Source: Candidatus Latescibacterota bacterium (GTDB lineage: Bacteria; Latescibacterota; UBA2968; UBA8231). Taken from it: a stretch of DNA of 64,000 bases. This document shows positions 1 through 10,236 of the stretch, in pieces. The stretch spans positions 248,001 to 312,000 of the forward strand of contig JAJEIO010000002.1 of assembly GCA_022827835.1 (NCBI GenBank), in the 5' to 3' direction. The first letter of the stretch is position 1. Each line of letters begins with the position of its first letter. The position numbers and the translations under genes are program-made. Below the pieces are notes generated by a model. That model had not been told where the DNA came from, ran no database searches, and was given only the letters and a program-made list of their open reading frames with translations.

Positions 1-404
1 GCTTCAACGACTTGGTGACCACCCGGCTCCTCGACGGCGCATTGGACTGCATCCAGCGACACGGCGGCGACAGCAGCGACATAGAAATTGCCTGGGTCCC
101 CGGAGCCTTTGAATTGCCCATTGCCGCCAAGAAGCTAGCGGGCACGGGTCGCTTTGACGTCGTCATCTGCCTGGGGGCCATCGTCCGCAGCGATACGCCC
201 CATTTCGACTACGTGGCCAGCGAGTCGGCCAAGGGTATTGCCCGCGTTGGTCTCGACAGCGGCATCCCGGTGATTTTTGGCGTCATCACTGCCGACACGG
301 TCGAGCAGGCCGTGCAGCGCGCGGGCGTCAAGGCCGGCAATCGCGGCTGGGACGCCGCCCTCAACGCGGTTGAAATGGCCAGTTTAATGGCCGAGTTAGG
401 ATGA
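1..404 (+). CDS. ribH: 6,7-dimethyl-8-ribityllumazine synthase (5' end outside window)
   Basis: Lumazine synthase condenses 5-amino-6-ribitylaminouracil with 3,4-dihydroxy-2-butanone 4-phosphate in the penultimate step of riboflavin synthesis. The frame is already open at the window edge (it reads [10 protein letters not shown]), so the true start lies upstream and only the last 134 codons are present. Visible family motifs are the substrate-binding WVPGAFELP segment, the [17 protein letters not shown] stretch that supplies the catalytic His, and PVIFGVIT. The stop overlaps the nusB start by four bases (ATGA), the common ribH-nusB arrangement. Identification is secure; only the N-terminus is missing. 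Confidence 0.96.
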   Translation, partial: FNDLVTTRLLDGALDCIQRHGGDSSDIEIAWVPGAFELPIAAKKLAGTGRFDVVICLGAIVRSDTPHFDYVASESAKGIARVGLDSGIPVIFGVITADTVEQAVQRAGVKAGNRGWDAALNAVEMASLMAELG

Positions 405-868
405 GCGGCGAGGACGATTTTTTTGGCGATGGAACCTCGGGCGACGAGGCACCTCCCAACAATCGCCACGGTGCCCGTCAAGTGGCCCTGCAGGCCCTGT
501 ACTGGAAACAGAGTGCGGCAACCGACTCACTCGGTGCCTTGGATCAGCTCTGTGCGCGCTTTGGCTTGGCGCAAGAGGTGCAATCCTTTGCGGCTGAACT
601 CTTGCAGCGCGCAGCCGAGCACGCGGACGAATTGGATGCGCTGGCTGCGGCCCGGGTCCAGCACTGGCGCTGGGAACGCATCGCCCGCATTGATCGCTTA
701 ATTCTGCGTTTGGCCTTGGCTGAAATGCTCTTTATTGAAGAAATTCCAGTCCGGGTCTCCATTTTTGAAGCTGTCGAACTAGCCAAGTCCTACAGCACCG
801 ATAAGTCCTATGCGTTTGTCAATGGCGTTCTCGACGGCGTCGTGCGCCAGAAGGGACTCAGCGTTTGA
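401..868 (+). CDS. nusB: transcription antitermination factor NusB
   Basis: NusB pairs with NusE (S10) on boxA RNA during rRNA antitermination. The 155-aa product has an acidic N-terminal extension of about 20 residues, then the helical core beginning [16 protein letters not shown] and the C-terminal signature ([24 protein letters not shown]) near residues 120-147. The start overlaps the ribH stop as ATGA, implying translational coupling. Nothing looks damaged and the length is typical. Confidence 0.95.
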   Translation: MSGEDDFFGDGTSGDEAPPNNRHGARQVALQALYWKQSAATDSLGALDQLCARFGLAQEVQSFAAELLQRAAEHADELDALAAARVQHWRWERIARIDRLILRLALAEMLFIEEIPVRVSIFEAVELAKSYSTDKSYAFVNGVLDGVVRQKGLSV

Positions 869-920
869 GGTTGACCATGTGTAGAGGCCCGCGACGCGGT
901 ACTAGTTAAAAGGATTTAGT

Positions 921-3900
921 ATGCTCAACTCGCTCGTAAAAAAATTCCTTGGCTCGCAGGCGACGCGCCAGTTCAAGCGCACGCTACCACAAGTGAGCCA
1001 GATCACTCAGCTAGCGGCTTCGTACCAATCTCTGAGCGACGCGCAGCTCCAAGCCAAGACCGCGACTTTCCGCCAAGACCTACAGGCGCGCAACGCGGAC
1101 AGCCGCCAGCAGCTCGAAGCCATCGAAGAGCGCCTGCGCGGCGATCTAGAACCTGAAGAGCGCGAGCAGCTCAACGACCGGTACGGAGAGCTAGACAACG
1201 CCATCCGCGATGTGGAGGCGGCCTTTCTCGAAGAAATCATGCCCGAAGCCTTCGCCATGATCGTCGAGACCTGTCGCCGGCTCTTGGGCCGCACGTGGGA
1301 CCGCGCCGGCGAATCCGTCGAGTGGGACATGGTGCCCTACGACGTGCAGATTTTCGGCGGCATCTCGCTGCACCAAGGCAAGATCGCCGAAATGGCAACC
1401 GGTGAGGGCAAGACCCTAGTGGCGACGATGCCCCTTTTCCTCAACGCCATCCCCCAACGCGGCGTCCACTTAGTTACCCACAACGAATACCTCGCCCGGC
1501 GCGACGCTATGTGGATGGGGCCGATCTACAATTTCTTGGGGATGTCCGTGGGCATCATCCAAGACGTGTTTCAGACTGGTGCCGAGGCATACATGCTCCA
1601 AGCGCCTGAAGACGTGCCCGAGAAGTTCCATTGGGAGCGGACCGACCACACAGCCGCGTACAAGGCCGATATTGTGTACGCCAATCACAGCCAGGTTGGC
1701 TTTGATTACCTCCGCGACAACACGGCTGTACTGCTCGAAGACCTGATGCAGCGCGAATTCAACTACGCCATCGTCGATGAGGCCGACTCGATCCTCATCG
1801 ACGAGGCGCGGACCCCGCTCATTCTTTCCGGGGCCGTCCCCGACTCCACCAATCAATACAAAGAGATGCGCCCGCTCGTGGAACGGCTGATGAGAGCCCA
1901 GACCAACTTCGTCAACAAAATCATCGCCGGGGCCGAGCAGGCGGGCAAGGAATCGGGAGATTACGACTACGACACGGGGATTGCACTGCTCAAGGCCACC
2001 CGCGGCGCTCCGACCAATCGCCGCCTAGCCAAAATTCTACAGGAGGAAGGCGTCAAGCGGCTGATCAACCGGATCGAGGCCGACTACATGCGCGATAAGC
2101 GCCTCAACGAGCTTGACGAGGACCTCTACTTCGTCGTCGATGAGAAGGCCAATACCATCGACCTAACCGAAAAGGGGCGCGACTTGCTCTCACCCAATGA
2201 GCAGGCCCTCTTCGTACTGCCCGACATCAGCATTGAGGTTGATGCAATTCGCAACGACCCGGACCTGAGCGCCGAGGACAAGGCCCGCAAGGAGGAGGAG
2301 GCACACCGCACGTACGCCGAGAAAAGTCAAGCGGTGCACAACATCAATCAACTGATGAAGGCCTATACGCTCTTCGAAAAGGACGTGCAGTACCTCGTCT
2401 CCGAAGACGGGCGGGTGATCATTGTCGATGAAGCTACGGGCCGACCGCAGCCCGGCCGGCGCTTTGCCGATGGCCTACACCAAGCGCTAGAGGCCAAAGA
2501 AGGGGTGAAGCTGGAGAAAGAAACCCGCACCGTCGCTTCCATAACCGTGCAGAATCTCTTCCGCATGTACCACAAACTGGCCGGCATGACCGGCACGGCC
2601 GAGACCGAGGCCAGCGAACTGTGGGAGATCTACAAACTCGACGTATCCGTCATCCCCACCAACCGCCCGATTCGCCGCTTTGACCAAGAAGACCAAATAT
2701 TCCGCACCAAGCGCGAGAAATACAACGCGATCATCGAGGAGATCGACCGCCTGCACAAGCTCGGCCTGCCAGTGCTAGTGGGCACCATCTCGGTCGAAGT
2801 CTCCGAGTTGCTCAGCCGAATGCTCAGCCGACGCGGCATCAAGCACCAGCTACTCAACGCCCGCCACCACGACAAAGAAGCCCAAATCGTCGCCGAAGCC
2901 GGTCGAGCTGGTGCAGTCACCATTGCCACCAATATGGCCGGGCGCGGCACGGACATTAAGCTAGCGCCCAAGGTCGTCCACCTCGACCGCCAGATCGTCG
3001 AGTCCGACCTCACCCTCGAAGACAAGCTGCCGGTCGGCCAAGGCTTGCGCCAATACCTGCAAGAAAACCCCAGCGGCTTGCAGGTCATCGGCACCGAGCG
3101 TCACGAAGCGCGGCGCATCGATCGCCAGCTACGCGGCCGCGCGGGACGCCAAGGCGACCCCGGGTCCTCGCGCTTCTACCTGTCGCTCGAAGACGACCTG
3201 ATGCGGCTGTTCGGCTCGGAGCGCATCGCCTCCGTCATGGATAAGCTCGGGGCCGAAGAGGGCGAGGTCATCGAGGCTGGCATGGTCACGCGGTCGATTG
3301 AGCGGGCGCAAAAAAAGGTCGAGGCCCGCAACTTCGAGATGCGCAAGCACGTGCTCGACTACGACGACGTCATGAACCAGCAGCGCCAAGTCATCTACAA
3401 TCGCCGCCGCGACTTGCTAGAGCAAGAAAGCGCCCGCGAGCAAATCGCGGAAATGATCGAAGAAAGCGTCGATGGCATCTTGGCCTCGTACGTCAACGCA
3501 GACAGCCTAGCAGAGGAGTGGGATTGGGAGGGCCTGCAAACCGAGTTTGGCAGCACCTTCTTTTTAGGCTATTCCAGCCCCGAAGACGAGCGCGTCCACG
3601 CCAGCATCGATAGTCTGCGCGAGCAGCTACTCACCACTGTGCGCGAAGCCTATCAGCGCCGCATTGACGTCGTCGGCGAAGAGATTTTCCGCGAAGTCGA
3701 AAAGGGCATCTCCCTGCGCACCATCGACACTTGCTGGCAGGAACACCTCCACGAGATCGACGAACTCAGGGACGGGATCGGCTTTGTCGGCGTCGGCGGG
3801 AAAAACCCCCTCATAGAATACAAGAAGGGGGCCTACGACATGTTTGAGAGCCTAATCGGCCGCATTGCCCAAGAGACGCTGCGCAACCTCTTCCAGCTAC

Positions 3901-4187
3901 GCATCGACATCGGGACCGAGGCTTTGGAGCCGGCGCGTCGGCCAAGTCGCATCAACGCGGTTCACCAAGACGCTACCAACATGGGCTTTCGCGGCGTCGG
4001 GCCAGCCCCGACGGGCGTACCCGGCCAGCCCGCGCAACTGCGCGGCTCAGGCGGCGGTAGCAGCGAGGGGCAAGCCCAAGCCGCGCGCCAGCCGGTCGTC
4101 CGCGAACAGCCCAAGGTCGGGCGCAATGCTCCCTGCCCCTGCGGCAGCGGCAAGAAGTTCAAAAAGTGCTGCGGGGTCAGTGCCTAA
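921..4187 (+). CDS. secA: preprotein translocase ATPase SecA, long form
   Basis: SecA drives preproteins through SecYEG by ATP hydrolysis. Walker A (ATGEGKT) is at residues 159-165 and Walker B is in [26 protein letters not shown] and the [11 protein letters not shown] arginine-finger region mark NBD2. The C-terminus ends in a zinc-binding SecB/ribosome tail ([13 protein letters not shown]). At 1088 aa it is roughly 190 residues longer than E. coli SecA. Extra sequence lies between about residues 55 and 105 and within the nucleotide-binding part, as in large SecAs of Bacteroidota-type lineages. An AAAGGA site precedes the ATG. The glycosyltransferase gene follows 14 bp after the stop. Confidence 0.97.
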   Translation: MLNSLVKKFLGSQATRQFKRTLPQVSQITQLAASYQSLSDAQLQAKTATFRQDLQARNADSRQQLEAIEERLRGDLEPEEREQLNDRYGELDNAIRDVEAAFLEEIMPEAFAMIVETCRRLLGRTWDRAGESVEWDMVPYDVQIFGGISLHQGKIAEMATGEGKTLVATMPLFLNAIPQRGVHLVTHNEYLARRDAMWMGPIYNFLGMSVGIIQDVFQTGAEAYMLQAPEDVPEKFHWERTDHTAAYKADIVYANHSQVGFDYLRDNTAVLLEDLMQREFNYAIVDEADSILIDEARTPLILSGAVPDSTNQYKEMRPLVERLMRAQTNFVNKIIAGAEQAGKESGDYDYDTGIALLKATRGAPTNRRLAKILQEEGVKRLINRIEADYMRDKRLNELDEDLYFVVDEKANTIDLTEKGRDLLSPNEQALFVLPDISIEVDAIRNDPDLSAEDKARKEEEAHRTYAEKSQAVHNINQLMKAYTLFEKDVQYLVSEDGRVIIVDEATGRPQPGRRFADGLHQALEAKEGVKLEKETRTVASITVQNLFRMYHKLAGMTGTAETEASELWEIYKLDVSVIPTNRPIRRFDQEDQIFRTKREKYNAIIEEIDRLHKLGLPVLVGTISVEVSELLSRMLSRRGIKHQLLNARHHDKEAQIVAEAGRAGAVTIATNMAGRGTDIKLAPKVVHLDRQIVESDLTLEDKLPVGQGLRQYLQENPSGLQVIGTERHEARRIDRQLRGRAGRQGDPGSSRFYLSLEDDLMRLFGSERIASVMDKLGAEEGEVIEAGMVTRSIERAQKKVEARNFEMRKHVLDYDDVMNQQRQVIYNRRRDLLEQESAREQIAEMIEESVDGILASYVNADSLAEEWDWEGLQTEFGSTFFLGYSSPEDERVHASIDSLREQLLTTVREAYQRRIDVVGEEIFREVEKGISLRTIDTCWQEHLHEIDELRDGIGFVGVGGKNPLIEYKKGAYDMFESLIGRIAQETLRNLFQLRIDIGTEALEPARRPSRINAVHQDATNMGFRGVGPAPTGVPGQPAQLRGSGGGSSEGQAQAARQPVVREQPKVGRNAPCPCGSGKKFKKCCGVSA

Positions 4188-4201
4188 GCTCGGGGAACGA
4201 C

Positions 4202-5695
4202 ATGACCTTCTGGGAAGTACTCTGTCTGGTGTTGTACAGCATCATCATCGTCGTTCTGGGGGTTTACGGCCTCCACCGCTACCAGCTACTGCGCCTGTTT
4301 TATCGGCATCACCCAACCCCAGTTCCCCAGCCTGACCGCTTTGCCGAGTTGCCCTTCGTCACGATCCAGCTACCGCTCTACAACGAATATCACGTGGTCG
4401 AGCGCCTGCTAGATGCCGTGGGCCAGATCGACTATCCCCGCGACCGCCTGCAAATCCAAGTCCTCGACGACTCGCAGGACGAAACCCGCGACAAGGCGCG
4501 GGAGGGGGTTGCGCGGCTGGCGGCCCAAGGGCTGGATATCGAGTACCTCGGCCGCACCAACCGCCACGGCTTTAAGGCCGGGGCCTTGGCCGCGGGGCTA
4601 GAGCGCGCCCAAGGCGAATTTGTGTTGGTGCTGGACGCCGATTTCGTGCCCACTCCCGACATCCTACAGCGAGCCATTCACTACTTTACCGACGATTCCA
4701 TCGGCATGGTGCAGATGCGTTGGGGACACCTCAACCGCTCCTACTCGCTCCTGACGCGCATCCAGTCAATCTTTCTCGACGGCCACTTCGTCGTCGAGCA
4801 CACGGCCCGCAACCGCTCGGGTCGCTTCTTCAACTTCAACGGCACCGGGGGAATTTGGCGCAAAAAGGCTATCTACGACGCCGGCGGCTGGCAGCACGAC
4901 ACGCTCACCGAAGACCTCGACTTGAGCTACCGCGCCCAACTGGCGGGCTGGCAGTTTCTCTATCTACCCGAAATTGAAGTGCCCGGCGAGATCCCGGTCG
5001 AGATCAATGCCTTCAAGTCGCAACAGCATCGCTGGACCAAGGGCGCGGTCCAGACGGCCAAGAAGGTGCTGCCGCAGATCTGGCGCTCTGCGCTACCAGC
5101 CAAGGTCAAGGTCGAGGCCACCTTCCATCTAACGGCCAACCTCTGCTACATCATGATGTTATTGATGGCCCTATTGACCGTTCCAGTGCTTTCCATTCGC
5201 TCGCAACTCGGCTGGGAGCGGTTCTTTATCATCGACCTGCCGCTGTTCTCTTTTGCCACCATGGCCATTTCCGGCTTCTACATTACCTCCCAGCGCGTGC
5301 TCTATCCAGATTGGCGACGACAGATCAAGTACTTACCCATGTTGATGGCCATTGGCATGAGTCTCTGCATCAACAACACCCGAGCGGTGATCGAGGGCCT
5401 CGTCGGCTATCAAACCGCTTTCCTCCGCACTCCCAAATATGGGCTTACCGGACGCCGAGCCGTCCGGCCTCAGCATCGGGGCCACAACCAAGGCCAGCGG
5501 CGCAAGTACCTAAGTCGCTGGCCGCTGCTGTCTTTGGGCGAACTGGGCATGGCGCTCTACTTTGTCTTTGCCCTCTACCACGCCTATGCGACTGGCCTCT
5601 ACTTGGGGATGCCCTTTCTGCTGCTGTTCCACGCTGGCTTTCTCTACACCGGTTTGCTCTCCAGCGGCCAGCGCTGGTTTCATCGGGTGTCCTAA
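4202..5695 (+). CDS. processive family-2 glycosyltransferase, membrane (cellulose-synthase-like)
   Basis: This is a 497-aa integral membrane GT2 enzyme. It has an N-terminal membrane helix (residues 4-22), the UDP-sugar site DD at 89-90, DAD at 145-147, the catalytic TED at 236-238, the acceptor-site QQHRW at 274-278, then four or five C-terminal membrane spans. This is the D,D,D,QxxRW set of processive beta-glycan synthases; the polymer cannot be told from sequence. I start at ATG 4202 because GGGGAA sits 5-10 bases upstream and the earlier in-frame ATG lies inside secA. No PilZ domain or bcs partner genes are adjacent. It ends at a strong terminator. Confidence 0.88.
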   Translation: MTFWEVLCLVLYSIIIVVLGVYGLHRYQLLRLFYRHHPTPVPQPDRFAELPFVTIQLPLYNEYHVVERLLDAVGQIDYPRDRLQIQVLDDSQDETRDKAREGVARLAAQGLDIEYLGRTNRHGFKAGALAAGLERAQGEFVLVLDADFVPTPDILQRAIHYFTDDSIGMVQMRWGHLNRSYSLLTRIQSIFLDGHFVVEHTARNRSGRFFNFNGTGGIWRKKAIYDAGGWQHDTLTEDLDLSYRAQLAGWQFLYLPEIEVPGEIPVEINAFKSQQHRWTKGAVQTAKKVLPQIWRSALPAKVKVEATFHLTANLCYIMMLLMALLTVPVLSIRSQLGWERFFIIDLPLFSFATMAISGFYITSQRVLYPDWRRQIKYLPMLMAIGMSLCINNTRAVIEGLVGYQTAFLRTPKYGLTGRRAVRPQHRGHNQGQRRKYLSRWPLLSLGELGMALYFVFALYHAYATGLYLGMPFLLLFHAGFLYTGLLSSGQRWFHRVS

Positions 5696-5700
5696 AACGC

Positions 5701-5736
5701 AAAAAGCCCCTAGCCACAGGAGGCTGGGGGCTTTTG
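5701..5736. terminator. bidirectional Rho-independent terminator
   Basis: An AAAAGCCCC arm pairs with GGGGGCTTTT across a short AT/GC stem and a small loop, between the convergent glycosyltransferase and lipoprotein genes. A-runs on the left and T-runs on the right make it usable from both sides. Confidence 0.85.
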
Positions 5737-5757
5737 CTCGCTTGAATACCGTCTGGA

Positions 5758-6231
5758 TTACTGGGGCCACTCCAGCGGAAAATCCGGCAATTTATGGCGA
5801 TCCCACAAGACGTTCATGCCATTGTGGTGCCGCTTGGTGAATTTTTCGATGTGGCGCACGCCGATATCGACGTTGCTCTTCTCGCGCCGCATTTCGCGCC
5901 CCTTGTCTCCGGACAACTCAATGGCCTGCGAAGCCTTGTCGACATAGAGGTTGTGGGTCACGCGCAGTTCGCGGTATGTGAGATCCCGGGGAAAGGTCTG
6001 CAGTTGCGCCACGTATTCGTTGATGAGCTGACGCGCCTTGGCTAGATCCGCTTCGGAGATCTCGCTGAGCGGCTTTCTCAGATGCTCAATAGTATCGACA
6101 ATCTGTCGGTTTTTGTCGTCCAGCTCCTTCAACTTCGTCACATACTCGATGAGTATTTGCTTGTCTTCCTCCTCGGTCCCACACCCGACCAAGCCAAGCG
6201 CCAGTGCCAACACAGCTAGTATCCTCGACAT
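5758..6231 (-). CDS. small lipoprotein, helical, unknown function
   Basis: A 157-aa protein with a lipoprotein signal peptide (lipobox LVGC, Cys17) and an acidic linker. The long, charged, probably coiled helical region (residues 22-130) is rich in K/E/D/L heptads. I do not recognise the family. GGGAGG precedes the ATG by about nine bases. It is transcribed divergently from purC and convergently to the glycosyltransferase, so it is probably monocistronic. A periplasmic or outer-membrane-anchored role is inferred only from the lipobox. Confidence 0.75.
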   Translation of the reverse strand: MSRILAVLALALGLVGCGTEEEDKQILIEYVTKLKELDDKNRQIVDTIEHLRKPLSEISEADLAKARQLINEYVAQLQTFPRDLTYRELRVTHNLYVDKASQAIELSGDKGREMRREKSNVDIGVRHIEKFTKRHHNGMNVLWDRHKLPDFPLEWPQ

Positions 6232-6326
6232 ATAGACCTCCCTATAGGGGTGAGATTGTCTGTTTAGTCGGCCTCAAAATACACTGCCGAGATGGGAAAA
6301 TCAAGCTCTCTCTACGCTGGACCCTA

Positions 6327-6355
6327 TTGACGGGGCTTATGTGCCCTCATAATAT
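6327..6355 (+). promoter_or_regulatory. sigma-70-type promoter for the purC transcript
   Basis: TTGACG (6327-6332) and TAATAT (6350-6355) are separated by exactly 17 bases and lie 43 bases before the purC ATG. The match to the -35/-10 consensus is close. No purine riboswitch fold is apparent in the leader. Confidence 0.65.
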
Positions 6356-6398
6356 CAACTTTTCGCATCCCACGCTCTTACTTGAGGACGTCTATTCC

Positions 6399-7367
6399 AT
6401 GATAACTCGCCAACAGATCCAATCCCAGCTCGACAACTGTCTGCTGGAGGCCAAATTTCCCCAGTGGGAGTCGCGCTATAAGCGCGGCAAGGTGCGCGAT
6501 ATGTACTTGCTCGAAAACCATCGCGTGCTGATCACTACGGATCGCCAGAGCGCATTCGACCACGTGCTCGGCACCATTCCTCTCAAGGGCCAAGTGCTCA
6601 ACCGCATCGCCCAGTACTGGTTTGAGCAGACCCAAGACATCGCCCCCAATCAAATCATCTCAGTGCCCGACGCCAACGTCACCGTCGCCCGCGAGCTGGA
6701 TATCCTGCCCGTCGAGGTGGTGGTGCGCAAGTATATGACGGGCAGTTCAGACACCGCCATCTGGACCCATTACAACAGCGGCGTGCGCCACTATTGCGGC
6801 CACACGTTGCCCGACGGCATGGTCAAAAACCAACCTTTCGACGAAGCAATTATCACGCCAACTACCAAGGACGAAGTCCACGACGAACTGATTTCGCGCG
6901 ACGAGATCATCGCCCAAGGCCTAGTGCCAGAAGACACTTGGAACCAAGTCGAGGAGATCGCCCTCGCGCTCTTTGCGCGCGGCGAGGATCTGGCGGCCAA
7001 GCAAGGGTTAATTCTCGTCGACACCAAGTACGAAATGGGGCTAGACGCAGATGGGCGCATCACGCTCGCCGACGAGATCCACACGCCCGACTCGTCGCGC
7101 TTCTGGATCAGCGACACCTACGCAGAACGCCATGCCCGCGGCGAGGAGCCCGAAAGCCTCGACAAGGAATTTTTGCGCCTCTGGCTCCGCGACAGGGGCA
7201 TTTCCGACGACAATATCCCCGAGCTCGACGACGAGATCCGCGTCCAAGTTGCCGAGCGCTATATCGATCTTTTCCAACGGGTTACGGGCACGGACTTCGA
7301 CGCCGAACTCGGCGCAACACCGGTCTTGCAGCGCATTGAGGAGCGGATTGAGGAGTACCTCAACTAA
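6399..7367 (+). CDS. purC: phosphoribosylaminoimidazole-succinocarboxamide synthase
   Basis: SAICAR synthetase ligates aspartate to CAIR in purine synthesis. The 322-aa product has the KRGKVRDMY segment near the start, the QSAFDHVLG and KGQVLNRIAQYWF motifs, PVEVVVRKYMTGSSDTAIW, and LVDTKYEMGLD near residue 207. The length and inserts resemble the longer fungal/Bacteroidota-type PurC rather than the 240-aa form. I start at ATG 6399 (GAGG 12-15 bases upstream, good family start); the open frame extends upstream without a recognisable protein. Two small ORFs and rhaB follow closely. Confidence 0.95.
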   Translation: MITRQQIQSQLDNCLLEAKFPQWESRYKRGKVRDMYLLENHRVLITTDRQSAFDHVLGTIPLKGQVLNRIAQYWFEQTQDIAPNQIISVPDANVTVARELDILPVEVVVRKYMTGSSDTAIWTHYNSGVRHYCGHTLPDGMVKNQPFDEAIITPTTKDEVHDELISRDEIIAQGLVPEDTWNQVEEIALALFARGEDLAAKQGLILVDTKYEMGLDADGRITLADEIHTPDSSRFWISDTYAERHARGEEPESLDKEFLRLWLRDRGISDDNIPELDDEIRVQVAERYIDLFQRVTGTDFDAELGATPVLQRIEERIEEYLN

Positions 7368-7377
7368 TTAGAGCGCT

Positions 7378-7563
7378 ATGGTCAAAAACTTGCTCCGCGC
7401 CTTTTTGGTCTTCCGCTTGGAGTTTCATCAGCCCACCCTCAATTTTGAGACCATGTTGAGCTATTGGCGGCGCGCGCCCATCGTCCAGTACGTGATTGAA
7501 GACGACGGCGAGCAGCGCAGCAGTGCGCTCAAGCGCCGGCTCGACGAGGTCTATCCCTTCTAA
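7378..7563 (+). CDS. small hypothetical protein between purC and rhaB
   Basis: A 61-aa ORF starting 10 bp after purC. Its stop shares a base with the next ATG (TAATG), so the pair looks translationally coupled. The product is basic and amphipathic, with no signal peptide or recognised motif. Support is only its position and coupling; it could be spurious. Confidence 0.45.
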   Translation: MVKNLLRAFLVFRLEFHQPTLNFETMLSYWRRAPIVQYVIEDDGEQRSSALKRRLDEVYPF

Positions 7564-7841
7564 TGCTGCATCGCCAGCTCAGAAACGCCTTGGAGGAAAT
7601 TTTCGGCGTATCTTTTGTCTCCGAGGCACTCGCCAATGCGCCCGTTGCCCAAATTGTCCTCTACGAGCGGCGCGAGGATTTCAAAGAGGCCGTCCTCGGC
7701 TTCCAGCGGATCAACTTTCGCGACGAACACACCGCGTATGCCGCGGGCATGGAGCGCGAGTTGGGCATTGCCCTGATCTGCGCCCTGCTCGACAACGACA
7801 CGCGCGAGCTGGTTTCCGAACTCGGTCTCAATTACCTATGA
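7563..7841 (+). CDS. small hypothetical protein upstream of rhaB
   Basis: A 92-aa ORF linked at both ends, by TAATG to the 61-aa ORF before it and by ATGA to rhaB after it. The composition is a soluble mixed alpha/beta protein with charged helices (for example ALEEIFGVSF, YERREDFKEAV). I recognise no family. The double coupling makes it likely to be translated. Confidence 0.55.
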   Translation: MLHRQLRNALEEIFGVSFVSEALANAPVAQIVLYERREDFKEAVLGFQRINFRDEHTAYAAGMERELGIALICALLDNDTRELVSELGLNYL

Positions 7842-9307
7842 GTAAGCTGCTGGCCTTTGACTTAGGGGCCGAGAGTGGCCGCGCCATTGTCGGGCATTTC
7901 GACGGCGAGCGCCTAGCGCTAGAAGAACTGCACCGCTTTGCAAACGGTCCGGTGCAAGTCTTCGACCGTCTCTACTGGGACCCTTTGCGCCTCTTCGCCG
8001 AGATGAAACAGGCTCTTGGCCTGTTTGCCCGCACACACGGCAAGGCTCTTGATGCCATTGGCGTCGATACCTGGGGCGTCGATTTCGCCCTCCTCGGGCC
8101 TGGGGATGTGCTCTTGGACAATCCGCGCAACTACCGCGACCCGCGCACCGACGGCATGTTAGAGGAAGCCTTTGCACGGGTGCCACGCGAGGAAATTTTT
8201 GCGCGCACCGGCGTGCAGTTTTTGAAGCTCAACACCTTGTATCAACTGCTTTCGCTGCGCGACTCGCCTTTGCTGGAATGGGCGCAGACCTTCCTGATGA
8301 TGGCCGATCTTTTCAATTTTTATTTTACCGGCACCAAGACCTGCGAATTTTCCAACGCCACTACCACCCAGTTCTACGATCCGCGCCAAGGCACTTGGTC
8401 GGTCGAGCTCCTAGAAGGATTAGGGCTACCGACCCATTTTCTGCCCCAGATCGTCCAGCCCGGAACCCGCCTAGGCTCGCTCCTGCCCTCTATTGCTGCT
8501 GAAACAGGGCTTGGCTCGGTCCCGGTCGTCGCTCCAGCTACCCACGATACGGGCGCGGCTGTGGCCGCAGTGCCCGCCGAAGTCCGCGACTACGCCTATA
8601 TCAGTTCGGGAACTTGGTCGCTGATGGGCGTCGAACTCGACCAACCACTCATCAACGATCAGGCATTCCAGTACAACTTCACCAATGAAGGGGGTGTCGG
8701 GCCGACCTACCGCTTCCTCAAAAACATCATGGGGCTGTGGCTAATACAGGAGTGCCGACGCGCGTGGCAGCGCGCGGGACGCGCCTTTTCCTACGACGAG
8801 CTGACGGCCATGGCCCAAAGCGCTGCCCCCTTTACCGCTTTCGTCGATCCAGACGCCGAGTACTTTCTCGCGCCGGGCGACATGCCCGCCAGAATCCGCG
8901 CCTATTGCCAAGAGACGGACCAAGCTATGCCCGCCGACGAGGGGCAAGTCGCGCGCATGGCCCTCGAAAGCCTAGCGTTTAAGTACCGCTACGTACTCGA
9001 CGCGCTAGAGACTATTCTCAGCCGCCGCCTCGAATGCATTCACATAGTCGGTGGCGGGATCCAAAACCGCCTGCTCTGCCAGTTTACCGCCTCGGCTACC
9101 GGTCGCCCGGTCATCGCCGGGCCGCTCGAAGCCACGGCCATCGGCAATCTAATGCTCCAGCTCATAGGCTTAGGCCAGATGGCCTCGCTGGCCGAAATCC
9201 GCCAAGTCGTGCGCCACTCCTTCGCGCCCGTTGTGTACGAGCCGGAACAAACCGCCGCTTGGGACGCGGCATACGACCGCTTCCGCTCGCTACTCTCTCC
9301 GGCCTGA
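7838..9307 (+). CDS. rhaB: rhamnulokinase (FGGY family)
   Basis: The 489-aa FGGY sugar kinase phosphorylates L-rhamnulose at O1. It shows the N-terminal ATPase motif LLAFDLGAESGRAIVG, DTWGVDFALLG, the substrate-region ATHDTGAAVAAVP, YISSGTWSLMG, and the C-terminal HIVGGGIQNRLLCQ adenosine motif. These follow the RhaB pattern rather than glycerol or xylulose kinases. The ATG at 7838 overlaps the previous stop (ATGA). No rhamnose isomerase or aldolase is adjacent, so the pathway partners must be elsewhere. Confidence 0.88.
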   Translation: MSKLLAFDLGAESGRAIVGHFDGERLALEELHRFANGPVQVFDRLYWDPLRLFAEMKQALGLFARTHGKALDAIGVDTWGVDFALLGPGDVLLDNPRNYRDPRTDGMLEEAFARVPREEIFARTGVQFLKLNTLYQLLSLRDSPLLEWAQTFLMMADLFNFYFTGTKTCEFSNATTTQFYDPRQGTWSVELLEGLGLPTHFLPQIVQPGTRLGSLLPSIAAETGLGSVPVVAPATHDTGAAVAAVPAEVRDYAYISSGTWSLMGVELDQPLINDQAFQYNFTNEGGVGPTYRFLKNIMGLWLIQECRRAWQRAGRAFSYDELTAMAQSAAPFTAFVDPDAEYFLAPGDMPARIRAYCQETDQAMPADEGQVARMALESLAFKYRYVLDALETILSRRLECIHIVGGGIQNRLLCQFTASATGRPVIAGPLEATAIGNLMLQLIGLGQMASLAEIRQVVRHSFAPVVYEPEQTAAWDAAYDRFRSLLSPA

Positions 9308-9387
9308 TCCCGGGCTGGAACCGCGCTCTTCCTCAGCCGTCTTACTTAAGAACCGATATTTCTCTCTTTTCGACGTTTTGGCTACTT

Positions 9388-10236
9388 ATGGGAAAAAGCA
9401 GCCTCGATTCGCGAGGTCTAGCCGAGTCCTACTGGCGCGACATTCAGCATTTTCAGCCGCTGAGCCGCCAACGAGAGATCGAACTGGTGCACAGAGCACG
9501 CGCTGGCGACGAGCGCGCCATGCACCAGATGGTCGAAGCTAATTTGCGCTTTGTCGTCCGCATCGCACGGGGATACCACGGGCGTGGGCTTTCCTTTATG
9601 GAGCTGATTTCCGAGGGCAACCTCGGGCTGTTGGAAGCCATCCAGCGCTTCGACGAAACGCGTGGCTTTAAGTTCATCACCTATGCGGTGTGGTGGATTC
9701 GCCAAGCGATCCTCCGCGCCCTAGCCGAACACGGCAAAATTGCTCGCCCGCCATTGAGCCGGGTCAACGACCTGCAAAAAGTCGAGCGGTGGACGAGTAT
9801 CCTCTCCCAAAAACTGGGTCGCGACCCCTCCCCCGAGGAAATCGCCGACAGCGCTGAATTATCACTGGAGCGGACGCACAATGCCCTTTACATGGCCCAA
9901 CCCGATGTTTCGATGGACACGCCGACCGTCCCCGATGAAAGGGAGCCACTAATAGCCACTTTTGCGGCTCGCACGCCCGATCCAGCCGATAGCTATGAGC
10001 GCGCCGCGCTTTCTCATACCTTGCACGCGTGCCTCGACCTGCTGGACCGACGCGAGCGCCTAGTCGTCCGCGCCTATTTCGGCCTCGACGACCAAGATCC
10101 CCAGACGTTGGAGCAAATCGGCATGCAATTGGGCCTCACGCGCGAGCGAGTGCGCCAGCTCAGAGACCAAGCTCTCGATAAAGTGCGAACCCACGCTGGC
10201 GATCTACTGCTTGAGCTTTCCAACAGTCCCATGTAG
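9388..10236 (+). CDS. sigma-70 family RNA polymerase sigma factor (RpoD/RpoS-like, group 1-2)
   Basis: A 282-aa sigma factor lacking region 1.1. It opens in region 1.2 and contains region 2 (NLRFVVRIARGYHGRG, LISEGNLGLLEAIQRFDETRG, TYAVWWIRQAI), region 3 (IARPPLSRVNDLQKVE) and region 4 with the helix-turn-helix QIGMQLGLTRERVRQLRDQAL. This resembles the short primary-like sigma factors of FCB bacteria; whether it is the primary or an alternative sigma factor cannot be told here. The chosen ATG begins the recognisable fold. No obvious Shine-Dalgarno precedes it, consistent with the weak-SD habit of FCB genomes. Confidence 0.9.
   Translation: MGKSSLDSRGLAESYWRDIQHFQPLSRQREIELVHRARAGDERAMHQMVEANLRFVVRIARGYHGRGLSFMELISEGNLGLLEAIQRFDETRGFKFITYAVWWIRQAILRALAEHGKIARPPLSRVNDLQKVERWTSILSQKLGRDPSPEEIADSAELSLERTHNALYMAQPDVSMDTPTVPDEREPLIATFAARTPDPADSYERAALSHTLHACLDLLDRRERLVVRAYFGLDDQDPQTLEQIGMQLGLTRERVRQLRDQALDKVRTHAGDLLLELSNSPM

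Noticed and set aside
6232..6398. purine or other riboswitch before purC
   Set aside because: The leader after the predicted promoter is only about 40 bases and shows no conserved aptamer core.
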